Shown: piece after piece, positions 44,664-53,462 of the stretch | Numbering within the stretch: the stretch's first letter is position 1 | How the letters are laid out: each line of letters starts with the position of its first letter | From: CAYLNL01 sp964385175 | Lineage (GTDB): Bacteria > Bacteroidota > Bacteroidia > Flavobacteriales > Flavobacteriaceae | Length of the DNA: 55,459 nt | Direction: 5' to 3' | Assembly: GCA_964385175.1 (NCBI GenBank) | Contig: CAYLNL010000015.1 | Span: 1-55,459, forward strand | The notes under the pieces: model-generated | Told to the model about the DNA's origin: nothing | What the model saw: the letters and a program-made list of their open reading frames with translations, nothing else | The model's database searches: none | Position numbers and translations under genes: made by a program

Positions 44664-44998
44664 ATTTTTTATTTTTAAAAGTTTATTATTAATTGTACTG
44701 TGAACTGATGTCTTGGAAAGATATAAGGGACCGGCGCGTATTTGCTCCTTCACGTCGAGCCTCCTTAATAAGATGCCGGGGATAGTTTTTTCCATGGTAT
44801 GTTGTATTAAAGTTTATGATGCAATAGTACTCTCTTCTTGCAGGAAGGAGAGAAGGGAGTTCGTGAAACCCCTTTTTGAGTTTGTGAACGCGCTTTGGGA
44901 GTTAGTGAGCGTTTTTATATAAAACACAAACCCGGGTTCGCAAAAAAAGAATAACCGCTAAAGGATTGGAGTTATATTTACACGATAAATAAAAGTCT
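44664..44998. other. Divergent intergenic region
   Basis: Separates the fibre-protease pair from the sensor kinase operon. It holds three 21-bp-spaced repeats (44857-44908) and a TATATTTA box at 44973-44980 near the kinase start. No gene seen. Confidence 0.5.
44857..44908 (+). promoter_or_regulatory. Triple LytTR-type operator
   Basis: GAGTTCGTGA (44857), GAGTTTGTGA (44878) and GAGTTAGTGA (44899) are spaced exactly 21 bp. LytTR regulators bind 9-bp direct repeats with a GTTNRK core separated by 12 bp, the same period; all three copies have GTTNGT. The site lies 91 bases before the kinase start and 194 before the fibre gene, so it could control either or both. Confidence 0.65.
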
Positions 44999-47875
44999 TT
45001 GAAAAAAGCTGTTGCGGCATTATGGGTTTTTTCTTTATACGCTACTGTATGTTTGGCGCAAGACCCGTATAGCATTACCATTGATAAAAGCAAAGGCCTG
45101 CCCTCCAATGCGGTATATTATATGTTGCAGGATAGCAAAGGTTTTATTTGGTTCGCTACCGACGAAGGGCTGTGCCGCTATGATGGGTTTGCGTTTAAAA
45201 CCTATTCCAGCGCTGAACAAACCTCCAAATCGGGGAGCGAAATACATGAGGACGCCTATGGCAGGATTTGGTATGAAAACTTTGACGGCTACCTCTATTA
45301 TGTGGAAAATGACTCCTTAAAACCCTTCAAACAAAATACCCCGGCGGGCTATCTCCCTTTTGGAATCATTAAAGACAGGCTATTTGTCGTTCAGAAAAAC
45401 GGTTTAGCTATCTATGATGTGGGCTCCTTTAAATTGATTAAAACAGTACCTATTGATTTTGCCACGCTTTCTAAAACACAACAGACAAGAACACATTTTT
45501 ATGTAATGGAGGAGTACCTGAATGAAATTGATGGGAATGGCAATGTTTCAAAAATCCGCTTACCGGCGATACAACAACATCAACTTCCCTCCATTTTGCA
45601 GTCAGCGGAAGACAGTCTTTTTTTGATATCAACATATAATTCCCGGGAGCTATGCTATACGGTTCGGAATAAAACTGTTACGGCAAAATTTTCCGTGCCC
45701 GGCATAAACGCTATTCAATCTACCGCTTACACAGCTGAGACCTACTGGTTTTGCACTCCAAAAGGCGTATATGGATTCAAAGAAAATGGGACGCCTGTCA
45801 ATAAGGGGAAACCGTTGTTTGCCGACAAAAGCATTTCGTGTGTTTTAAAAGACCGGGAAGGGAATTTCTGGTTTAGCACCGTCAATGAAGGCGTTTTACT
45901 GGTCTCCGATATTCATTCGCTGCACATCGCCACCCCTTACCAGCCTTTTAGAATAGCTGTAAACAAAAATTCCATGTACATCGGCACTAAAAATGACGAG
46001 GTGTATCGTTTCAACTTACATTCCTTACAATCTGAAATGCTATATAAAGGCAGCTCCAATGCAGCGGTGTATTATTTACAATGGGATTCCGGCGAAAATA
46101 AAATATATTATACCGCCAGTGAATTTAAAATTTTAAAGGAATCGGGTGCAGTCTTTTTTTCCTGGGCTGCGGCTGTGAAAGATATTAAAAAAATAAATGA
46201 GAAATATTATGCAGTTGCTATGTCGGGAGCGGTTGGCTTACTGTCGTTCCACGATAAGACCCCGAATGAATGGGATTCTCTTATTGAGAAAAACCCAAAC
46301 AAAGGCCAAAGAGCTATTCTCGGTGATATTATTTCCAGTGTAAGAGGTAAGTCGGTTGCATACGATAAAAAAAACAACATTATTTATTATGCAACCAACA
46401 ACGGATTATTTGCAGTAACCCCAAACGCTGTTGAAGAGCTAAAATACGAAGGCAAAAGTGTTTATATCGCCACCCTTCAGCGTTATGAAAACACCATCCT
46501 CGGGTTGAGCACGCAAGGGCAACTTTTTGAAATAGGCGGAAAAAATAAAATTATAGTAAGCGCCATAAACAGGGAGATTGGGTTTCAGCCGATAAAAAAA
46601 ATAAACCTGCAAAACCACCTTCTTTTTTTGTTCACCGAAAAACAATTGTTTTTTTACGATTTCATAAAAAACAAACCCGGCAAAATGATGATGGATTTCC
46701 AGTTTTCCGAAATCAGCGATTTAGCTGTCTGGCAAAATAAATTAGTGTTGGCAAATCCATCGGGCATACTCATTTCTGATTTTACGGAAGAAAAGGACTC
46801 CTTGCTTCAGCCGCTCTTTGTAGTCAACTCATTGGAAGTAAATAACCATCCTCAACACCTGGCTTCACGAACCGAATTAAAGCATTTTGAAAATAATATC
46901 GCCATAAACTATTCCATCTTATCCTTTAAAACCGGCTCAAATTTCCCGTTGTATTATAAAATCAATGAGCATGAATGGGAATTGGCATCCCCCGAAACCC
47001 GCTCCTTAAAATTAGCATCGTTAGCCCCCGGCGATTATACCATTGCGTTCCGGTTGGGCGAAACAGCTGCTGTAGTGGAAACCCTGCAATTTAACATAGC
47101 AAAACCTTTATGGCTCCAAAACTGGTTTTTGCTCCTCTCAGGCCTACTTATCGCCGGTGCTGTTTATGGGTATTACAAACGGCAAATCAGGAGTTTGCGA
47201 AGGCGAAATAAACTGCTTTCGGAAAAAATTGAATTGGAACAAAACCTCAACCGTTCGATTTTAACCTCTATTAAATCGCAAATGAACCCGCATTTTTTTT
47301 ACAATGCCTTAAATACCATCCAATCGTTTATTTTTACAGACGACAAAAAAAATGCAACCCATTATCTCTCCAAATTTTCAAAACTCACCCGCCTGATATT
47401 AGAGATGTCGGATAAAGAAACCATTACGCTTGCCGAAGAACTAACAGCGCTTAATCTCTATTTAGATATGGAAAAAGTGCGGTTTAACGATGATTTTGAA
47501 TTTTCAATAACGGTTGATGAACGCATAGACCGGGAACTTACCAAAATACCCGCTATGCTCATTCAGCCCTATATAGAAAATGCCATAAAACATGGGCTGC
47601 TGCACAAAAAAGGGCGAAAAAACCTCGCCGTCAGCTTTACGGCGCAGGGAAATACGGTAAAAGTAAGTATTGACGATAATGGAATTGGCCGGAAACATTC
47701 CGCAGCCTTAACCAAAAATAAACACCAGTCATTTTCTACTAATGCCAACCAGAAACGGCTGGAACTATTAAACCGCGGCAAAGAAAATAAAACCGTCATG
47801 GAAATTATAGATAAAACAACTCCTGACAACGATGCTTTAGGAACAACCGTCATCCTACTCATACCCATCCTATGA
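44999..47875 (+). CDS. Beta-propeller sensor histidine kinase, LytS type
   Basis: This 958-residue membrane kinase has a signal peptide (ALWVFSLYATVCLA), a periplasmic two-component-regulator propeller (residues about 25-620, with DSKGFIWFATDEGLCRYDG and KDREGNFWFSTVNEG), a Y_Y_Y domain (about 640-715), one membrane helix (NWFLLLSGLLIAGAVYGYY, about 727), and a His_kinase domain with QMNPHFFYNALNTIQSF (phosphorylated His about 764) and an ATP site ENAIKHGLLHK, DDNGIGRKH. It senses an unknown extracellular signal. The start is TTG; no in-frame ATG lies before the signal peptide. It overlaps the regulator by 4 bases. Confidence 0.9.
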   Translation: MKKAVAALWVFSLYATVCLAQDPYSITIDKSKGLPSNAVYYMLQDSKGFIWFATDEGLCRYDGFAFKTYSSAEQTSKSGSEIHEDAYGRIWYENFDGYLYYVENDSLKPFKQNTPAGYLPFGIIKDRLFVVQKNGLAIYDVGSFKLIKTVPIDFATLSKTQQTRTHFYVMEEYLNEIDGNGNVSKIRLPAIQQHQLPSILQSAEDSLFLISTYNSRELCYTVRNKTVTAKFSVPGINAIQSTAYTAETYWFCTPKGVYGFKENGTPVNKGKPLFADKSISCVLKDREGNFWFSTVNEGVLLVSDIHSLHIATPYQPFRIAVNKNSMYIGTKNDEVYRFNLHSLQSEMLYKGSSNAAVYYLQWDSGENKIYYTASEFKILKESGAVFFSWAAAVKDIKKINEKYYAVAMSGAVGLLSFHDKTPNEWDSLIEKNPNKGQRAILGDIISSVRGKSVAYDKKNNIIYYATNNGLFAVTPNAVEELKYEGKSVYIATLQRYENTILGLSTQGQLFEIGGKNKIIVSAINREIGFQPIKKINLQNHLLFLFTEKQLFFYDFIKNKPGKMMMDFQFSEISDLAVWQNKLVLANPSGILISDFTEEKDSLLQPLFVVNSLEVNNHPQHLASRTELKHFENNIAINYSILSFKTGSNFPLYYKINEHEWELASPETRSLKLASLAPGDYTIAFRLGETAAVVETLQFNIAKPLWLQNWFLLLSGLLIAGAVYGYYKRQIRSLRRRNKLLSEKIELEQNLNRSILTSIKSQMNPHFFYNALNTIQSFIFTDDKKNATHYLSKFSKLTRLILEMSDKETITLAEELTALNLYLDMEKVRFNDDFEFSITVDERIDRELTKIPAMLIQPYIENAIKHGLLHKKGRKNLAVSFTAQGNTVKVSIDDNGIGRKHSAALTKNKHQSFSTNANQKRLELLNRGKENKTVMEIIDKTTPDNDALGTTVILLIPIL

Positions 47876-48639
47876 ACCGACACTACACCGCTATACTTAT
47901 TGATGATGAGCTACGGGCGCGTACGTTGCTTGCCGCCATGCTCAAAGAATACGCCCCTCACATCAGCATAGTCGCCGAATGTGAAGACCTGCCAAAAGGA
48001 GTAAAAGCCATCAGGAAACACAAGCCCCATTTAATTTTCCTGGATATTGAAATGCCCGGGCACAGCGGGCTGGAGCTGCTTGACTTTTTTAATGAAGAGG
48101 AGGTTGATTTTAAAATTATTTTTACCACCGCCTATAATGAATATGCCATAAAGGCATTCAAACTTTCCGCTATCGATTACATCCTTAAACCCATTGATGC
48201 CGAAGAATTACAAAACGCCATTAAAAGGTTTGAACGATGGGAAAAAACAACCGTAGCGGATTTGGCTACGCTCAAACAAAACATGCAAGCTCCCAATCCC
48301 AATAAAATAGCGGTGCCAACAGCAAATACCGTTCGGTTTATTGATATAGAAACCATATTGTATATAAAAGCGGACAGCTCTTATACAGAACTCATTTTTA
48401 CCGACGAAACAAAGCTAATCGTCAGCCGCACGCTCAAAAATTTTGAAGAAGCGCTCCATCCCCATCCCGCTTTTTTCAGGTGTCATAAATCCTATCTCGT
48501 CAATGTGGGCTTTATTACCGATTATGTGAAATCAGACGGCGGTTATTTAATTTTAAAAAACAAAATAACCATTCCCATATCGCCGGAAAAAACAGCGGAA
48601 TTATTACAAAAAATGAACCTGGTAAAGCGGATGCCCTAA
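47872..48639 (+). CDS. LytTR response regulator
   Basis: The 255-residue regulator has a receiver domain (IDDELRAR, phospho-acceptor Asp in LIFLDIEMPGHS near residue 58, Thr in FTTAYNEYAIKAF, Lys in YILKPID) and a C-terminal LytTR DNA-binding domain (about 140-250; ILYIKADSSYTELIF, FFRCHKSYLVN). Its ATG overlaps the kinase TGA, so the two are translated together. It is the natural candidate to bind the triple 21-bp repeat upstream of the kinase. Confidence 0.94.
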   Translation: MNRHYTAILIDDELRARTLLAAMLKEYAPHISIVAECEDLPKGVKAIRKHKPHLIFLDIEMPGHSGLELLDFFNEEEVDFKIIFTTAYNEYAIKAFKLSAIDYILKPIDAEELQNAIKRFERWEKTTVADLATLKQNMQAPNPNKIAVPTANTVRFIDIETILYIKADSSYTELIFTDETKLIVSRTLKNFEEALHPHPAFFRCHKSYLVNVGFITDYVKSDGGYLILKNKITIPISPEKTAELLQKMNLVKRMP

Positions 48640-49020
48640 TATCTTTTGCCATGCAGAGCGTTCTGTCATGCCGAGGGTTCTGTCATGCTGAGCGAAGCGA
48701 AGCATCTGCCCCTGCATAGTAGATAACCCGTACAGTATGATGACCTTGAAAAGGATACATTGTTATTCTGGTTACAGCGTCACAGTTGGGAAAAGGCGTT
48801 GCGAATTATGGATGGTAGGTTCTTCGCTGCGCTCAGAACGACAAACTATACACAAAACAAAGCCACACTTCCCTTAACTGTTGACCCCCATTTGCCATGC
48901 AGAGCGTTCTGTCATGCCGAGGGTTCTGTCATGCTGAGCAAAGCGAAGCATCTGCCCCCACATATCCTGCGGGAAGAAGCGGCTTCGCTCCACACGACCA
49001 ACCGGCATGGGTTGCCCGCC
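48640..49020. repeat. REP/MITE-like repeats (one long, one short unit)
   Basis: The long unit at 48681-48843 begins TGTCATGCTGAGCGAAGCGA and ends with its imperfect reverse complement (CGCTCAGAACGACA), so it is an inverted-repeat-bounded element of about 163 bases. The short unit is at 48927-49020. Both have relatives at 53463-53622, 53731-53892, 54018-54111 and 41283-41379. Confidence 0.75.
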
Positions 49021-49233
49021 TCAGCGTTGCAGCAGCAGCTTACCCGTTCGCACGGCAGCGCCGATTTCCAAACGGTAGAGGTACACCCCATCGGGAAGCC
49101 CTTCCCCGTTTAGCACAGCCGTATAGCGCCCCGGGGCTATTTTCGCCTCCTGCACCAGCGTAGCCACGCGCCCGCCCGTTGCATTATACACGCGCAGCGA
49201 TACGGGGCTGTTTTCCTCCGTTACCGTGTAAAA
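49021..49233 (-). pseudogene. Orphan T9SS sorting domain
   Basis: The minus-strand frame encodes TVTEENSPVSLRVYNATGG and the rest of the cassette to GKLLLQR, then TGA, with no protease body. Upstream it runs into unrelated sequence and reaches the 3' end of the metalloprotease gene, which has its own, different sorting domain. It looks like a cassette copy left behind by recombination. The DNA cassette (copy 3) spans 49065-49224. Confidence 0.7.
49065..49224 (-). repeat. T9SS sorting-domain DNA cassette, copy 3
   Basis: Aligns without gaps to copies 1, 2 and 4; differs from copy 1 at several bases, for example where CTCACT becomes CTATTT. Confidence 0.8.
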
Positions 49234-49312
49234 GGTAGAATTGCTTGTAGCAAAAAGCGATACAATAACTAATATCGTATCGCTTTGTATTAGGTTAAAG
49301 ACATTTACTGCA

Positions 49313-51055
49313 CTACTCCCTGGAAACAATTACTTTTTTGATAATTTTTTCATCATTCAAAAGTTGAATTTCTACAAAATAGAGTCCTTCTGCCAAATGG
49401 GCTACAGACAGGGTGGCGGTTTTTGCCCTTGCCACCTGTTCACCCCGTAAATTATAAATGTTTACAGATGAAAGTTCCTTGCCAGGAGGCAGGGCAACGT
49501 AGAGTTGGTCTTTTACAGGATTGGGGTATACCCTTACGTCTTCTGTAGAAATTATCTCGTCTTCCACAAAAGGCTCTGCATCGCCGGTCGGATTATCATT
49601 TGCATCGGCGGCAATGTTGCAGGGATCTGATATATAGGCGCAAAAATGGCTGCCTGCATCCGATGAAAAACCGGGAAGTAAGAGAACCTGGTTAGAAGCT
49701 ACCGCTTCGCCTCCCTCATTTATGTCAAAAGCTTCGCCGTTATCCAACGAAAGATTAACCGGCAGGGCACGATACGCCCTTAGCTGGTTTGCCGTTTCAT
49801 CCAATACCCGTGCATTGTCATTAGTAGCATTTGTTCCCATGGCGACTCCGCCATTATTGATGCCCGGATTTGACCAGGAATTTAGTCGGGTGCAGTCACC
49901 CCCAGCATCTTCACATTGATCGTTATAAGCCATGATAGTTCGCCATCCGTTGGCTTGCGATACAAATCCATGACCGTAAGCAAAAGGAGTATTGGCATTA
50001 TCTACATAGGTGTCGTGGCGACAGCCATGCAGGTGGGCAATTTCATGGTTAAACGAGAAATTATTCAAGATGCAACTAAAATGTACCGCACAGAAAGCCG
50101 AGGCTGCGGTTGAACCAATCGCGGAAGCCCTGCCGCAAGCTTCATTGTCATTAACAATAAGAATACTCACATCTGCCGAGTATTGATCGCGGTAGCCATG
50201 AATATCATCCATAAATCCATCATTGGTACTCTGAAATCTGTTAACATGGTTTAGAAAGCTACCGCCGGCTTCATTATAATTGATGGCAACTACTGCCGCC
50301 AAATCCAAGCGATGCGCCACATTACTGTTTATAAAAGATTGATTATTAATGGCTATCGCTTCTTCGGCGAAGTCATAGATATCGGTAAAGCCCAATCCAT
50401 TGATTCCGGTAGCGGCGCTTGCTGTATATGCTACCAGTACCTTGATATTGCAGACATTGCCTTTATTCTGAAGTTCGGGATAGGTTTGAGCGGCACCTGG
50501 GGTATTTTTGCCGCCGGGATTCATTTTAAATACTCTTTCCGGCTGGCTGCAATCCTCGGACGGAAGTTGGCTCTTGTCTGCCTCATAGATAAGCACCTTA
50601 CCATTTTCCAAATGCGCAATCACATAGTTGGCTTCCAGGAGCTGGATACTTCCCGAAAGTCGTGTACCCCTGACAACAAAGGAAGCGCTCCCTACTCCTT
50701 TTTTGGCTTTTCCGTACCAGTTGTAGCTACCTGTAGTTCGTTCGCTCCGTTCTTGTAATGTAAAAGATAGTTGTTGGGAGAGTCCTTCAATGGTAATTTC
50801 GGCTTCCTGGAAAGCGTCAAGTTGCACCTGTCCTATCAGCACTTTTTGCTCTTTTGCATTTGTGCGGACTTTTTGCAAAAATTCCGATTTCATGCTCAGG
50901 GATGGATCTGATGAAAGTACCTGGATAAGTGGCTCTTTGGTTTGGCTTACTCCTTTGGCGATACATAAGAAGGCTGCCAGAAATAGCCCGATATGCTTCC
51001 CGGTTAGTGAGACTTCTTTATATCGGGTTAGTCCATATTTTTTTCTTAGTTTCAT
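49313..51055 (-). CDS. Reprolysin-like (M12) secreted zinc metalloprotease with T9SS domain
   Basis: The 580-residue protein has a signal peptide (IGLFLAAFLCIAKGVS after a charged N-terminus), a pro-region, a metzincin domain with the zinc site NHEIAHLHGCRHD (HExxHxxGxxH, about residue 338) and the Met-turn IMAYNDQC, a linker with LLPGFSSDAGSHFCAYISDPC, and a T9SS type A domain (VYPNPVKDQLYVALPPG to KVIVSRE). Its start follows the stop of a fibre gene by 2 bases, the same arrangement as the S8 protease at 41380. Its sorting domain is not of the cassette type. Confidence 0.9.
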   Translation of the reverse strand: MKLRKKYGLTRYKEVSLTGKHIGLFLAAFLCIAKGVSQTKEPLIQVLSSDPSLSMKSEFLQKVRTNAKEQKVLIGQVQLDAFQEAEITIEGLSQQLSFTLQERSERTTGSYNWYGKAKKGVGSASFVVRGTRLSGSIQLLEANYVIAHLENGKVLIYEADKSQLPSEDCSQPERVFKMNPGGKNTPGAAQTYPELQNKGNVCNIKVLVAYTASAATGINGLGFTDIYDFAEEAIAINNQSFINSNVAHRLDLAAVVAINYNEAGGSFLNHVNRFQSTNDGFMDDIHGYRDQYSADVSILIVNDNEACGRASAIGSTAASAFCAVHFSCILNNFSFNHEIAHLHGCRHDTYVDNANTPFAYGHGFVSQANGWRTIMAYNDQCEDAGGDCTRLNSWSNPGINNGGVAMGTNATNDNARVLDETANQLRAYRALPVNLSLDNGEAFDINEGGEAVASNQVLLLPGFSSDAGSHFCAYISDPCNIAADANDNPTGDAEPFVEDEIISTEDVRVYPNPVKDQLYVALPPGKELSSVNIYNLRGEQVARAKTATLSVAHLAEGLYFVEIQLLNDEKIIKKVIVSRE

Positions 51056-51057
51056 GG

Positions 51058-52203
51058 CTATTTGTTTTTAAGGAGGTTGAGTTCGGTGCGCATTTCCTGG
51101 ATTAACTTTTGCTGCTCAATGGCATACAGCGTTAACTCCTCTACTTTCTGGAGCAGTTTTAGGTTCATGGCTTTGAGTTCCATGCCGTTTTGCTCCATCT
51201 CGACGGCGGAGGGAATTTCCGGCAGGTGTTTGTGCTCCTTAATATAGCGCTCGGTCTCCGCTAAGCTTCTCAGGTTGTAAGTGGGTTCAAACACAAAATC
51301 GGGAGCCACCGCGCCATTTAGGTCCACCCGCACTTCTTGGGTATGGATGTCGCCTTTTACGGCAAGCTTGGCATCAGCATTAGTAGTGCCAATACCTATA
51401 TTTCCGGTAGCTCCTATAGTGAGGTATTGACTTGGAAAAGATGCTCCAGACGGCGCAATTCTCAACTCTTGGCCATTCCCAAAAACAATAAACTCACTTG
51501 GAACTCCACTATTGTCCTTTATCCGTAACGTTGGGTTATCTCCTTCAACTACAATTCCTTCCAGACTCGATCCTTGTGTGCCGGAAATATGAAGTTTAGT
51601 AGCAGTTGAACTGGCACTGCCAATACCTATATTTCCGGTAGCTCCCATAGTGAGATATTGACTTGGAAAAGATGCTCCAGACGGCGCAATTCTCAACTCT
51701 TGGCCATTCCCAAAAACAATAAACTCACTTGGAACTCCACTATTGTCCTTTATCCGTAACGTTGGGTTATCTCCTTCAACTACAATTCCTTCCAGACTCG
51801 ATCCTTGTGTGCCGGAAATATGAAGTTTGGAAAGGGGGATATTTATTCCGATACCCACATTTCCTTTCACAATCAGGTCATTCTTCCCCGGATTGGCATA
51901 GCCATACGAGTCGGAAACCAACACTCCGCCTGCTTTAAGGCCCGAGGCGCTTTGTGCATTGGGCGAGTTTATCAGCCGTAAATACCTGTTCAATTCCGCA
52001 ACGCCCGTTCCTGTATAAATGGTCGGATCCCCTCCTGATTCGAGCATTAAATTCCCCCGAACATCCAGTTTTTGGAGGGGAGAAGCCGTTCCAATGCCTA
52101 CATTATCCGTGGTAGTCAAGTTTGAGCCATTGTCTGTCCATTGCGCCCAGAGCGTTCCGCAGGAGCACACGAGCGCGAGGAAGGTAACATACTTTGTTTT
52201 CAT
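51058..52203 (-). CDS. Fibre-like secreted protein with internal tandem duplication
   Basis: This 381-residue protein has a signal peptide (KYVTFLALVCSCGTLWAQ), VGIGTASPLQKLDVRG-type segments, two nearly identical 77-residue units (KLHISGTQGSSLEGIVVEGD onwards), and the shared C-terminal module (VAPDFVFEPTYNLRSLAETE, KEHKHLPEIPSA, coiled coil to LNLLKNK). The resemblance is to phage tail-fibre-like proteins common in Bacteroidota; no phage genes are around. It is 2 bases upstream of the metalloprotease and 5 bases downstream of another fibre gene. Confidence 0.75.
   Translation of the reverse strand: MKTKYVTFLALVCSCGTLWAQWTDNGSNLTTTDNVGIGTASPLQKLDVRGNLMLESGGDPTIYTGTGVAELNRYLRLINSPNAQSASGLKAGGVLVSDSYGYANPGKNDLIVKGNVGIGINIPLSKLHISGTQGSSLEGIVVEGDNPTLRIKDNSGVPSEFIVFGNGQELRIAPSGASFPSQYLTMGATGNIGIGSASSTATKLHISGTQGSSLEGIVVEGDNPTLRIKDNSGVPSEFIVFGNGQELRIAPSGASFPSQYLTIGATGNIGIGTTNADAKLAVKGDIHTQEVRVDLNGAVAPDFVFEPTYNLRSLAETERYIKEHKHLPEIPSAVEMEQNGMELKAMNLKLLQKVEELTLYAIEQQKLIQEMRTELNLLKNK
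51367..51828 (-). repeat. 231-bp tandem duplication in the fibre gene
   Basis: Two units of 231 bases (77 codons) are almost identical in DNA. Differences include a CTCCTATAG/CTCCCATAG change (Ile versus Met). The small divergence indicates a recent duplication. Confidence 0.85.
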
Positions 52204-52208
52204 ATTTC

Positions 52209-53142
52209 TTAATTTTTAGTGGTTTCTAATTTTTCTATTCGGTTTGTTAATTTTTCAATCAACTTTTGTTGCTCAATAGTGTAGAGGGTTAACTCCTCCA
52301 CTTTCTGGAGCAGTTTTAGGTTCATGGCTTTGAGTTCCATGCCGTTGGCTTCCATCTCGGCAGCAGAGGGAATTTCCGGTAAGTGTTTGTGCTCCTTAAT
52401 ATAGCGCTCGGTCTCCGCTAAGGTTCTCAGGTTGTAGCTGGGTTCAAAGACAAAATCGGGGGCTACGGCACCCAATAAGTCCACCCGCACTTCCTGGGTA
52501 TGGATAGCTCCTTTTACGGTGAGTTTGGCGTCTGGGGTGGCGGTCCCGATGCCTACGTTGCCGTTACCCATTCCATCGACAACAAAAGTAGGATTACCAT
52601 CATTTCCTATCATAAATTTTCCGCCACTACTCCAGATATAGGCGTATCCAAGGGTACTTGGTTGAGATGCAATCCCTAGATTTACCTGTGACGTATTGTT
52701 TTGTACTCCAATCCATGAATTAGAAGCAGAGGAGGAGGCGAAGTTTGCAATTACATTTTGAACTTGGCTGTTTACAGTTAATTTAGCGGCGGGAGTCGTT
52801 GTGCCAATGCCTACGTTGCCGTTACCCATTCCATCGACAACAAAAGTAGGATTACCATCATNNNNNNNNNNNNNNNNNNNNNNNNNNNNNNNNNNNNNNN
52901 NNNNNNNNNNNNNNNNNNNNNNNNNNNNNNNNNNNNNNNNNNNNNNNNNNNNNNNNNNNNNAGTTTGCAATTACATTTTGAACTTGGCTGTTTACAGTTA
53001 ATTTAGCGGCGGGAGTGTTGGTGCCAATCCCCACATTCCCCGCATTGGAGTTGTAAATATGGGTTCCGTTGTTGAGCCATTGCGCCCAGAGTGTTCCGCA
53101 GGAGCACAAAAGCATCGCTAAAATAAAATAACGCGTTTTCAT
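52209..53142 (-). CDS. Fibre-like secreted protein, interrupted by an assembly gap
   Basis: The frame starts at 53142 with a signal peptide (RYFILAMLLCSCGTLWAQ) and NVGIGTNTPAAKLTVNS, runs into 100 N, and resumes with DGNPTFVVDGMGNGNVGIG. It then holds a repeat unit of 86 residues (258 bases) and the shared C-terminal module (LGAVAPDFVFEPSYNLRTL, KHLPEIPSAAEM, coiled coil). The two parts are in different frames only because the gap has an arbitrary length. It is the first gene of a set of three minus-strand genes ending with the metalloprotease, and its upstream region is similar to that of the adhesin at 40603. Confidence 0.75.
52862..52961. other. Assembly gap of exactly 100 N
   Basis: A placeholder of 100 N lies within a 258-base tandem repeat. 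By alignment to the complete unit (52604-52741) at least 138 bases are missing, or 138 plus multiples of 258; 138 restores the reading frame. Confidence 0.9.
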
Positions 53143-53462
53143 ATTTTTTTGAATTTTAGTTAATAGGTAGTAAATATAGCTTTTTTAATAGAATATGTAT
53201 GCAAAAAAACAATATTTTTTTATAAACAGTTGTGTTTTTTTAAAATTCTTATGGAAAAAGGAGTCTCTGTAGCTGCCCAAACGTGCGTTGCGGTTCATTG
53301 GTATTACAAAACCCTGCCATGCAGTAAGGGATTTCCTTACTGTTATATGAAGGAGTGGGAACAAGAGAAGCCAACAGGCTATCGCAACCCACTACCTACC
53401 CGCAGTTTCCTCAACAGGCCGCGGTACTGATACGCTATTTTTAACCCCCGTGGGGCGTAGGT
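53143..53462. promoter_or_regulatory. Conserved upstream region of the fibre operon, duplicate of 40604-40970
   Basis: The A/T-rich block, GCCCAAACGTGCGTTGC, GAAGGAGTGGGAACAAGAGA and CAGTTTCCTCAACAGGCCGC match the region before the adhesin operon. TATATTTA near the start codon may be a -7 box. A short, deleted glycosyltransferase remnant end is included at about 53390-53460. Confidence 0.5.

Noticed and set aside
37991..53142. Tail-fibre-like proteins as evidence of a prophage or contractile injection system
   Set aside because: All have Sec signal peptides, and there are no capsid, tail tube, sheath, baseplate, terminase or integrase genes nearby.
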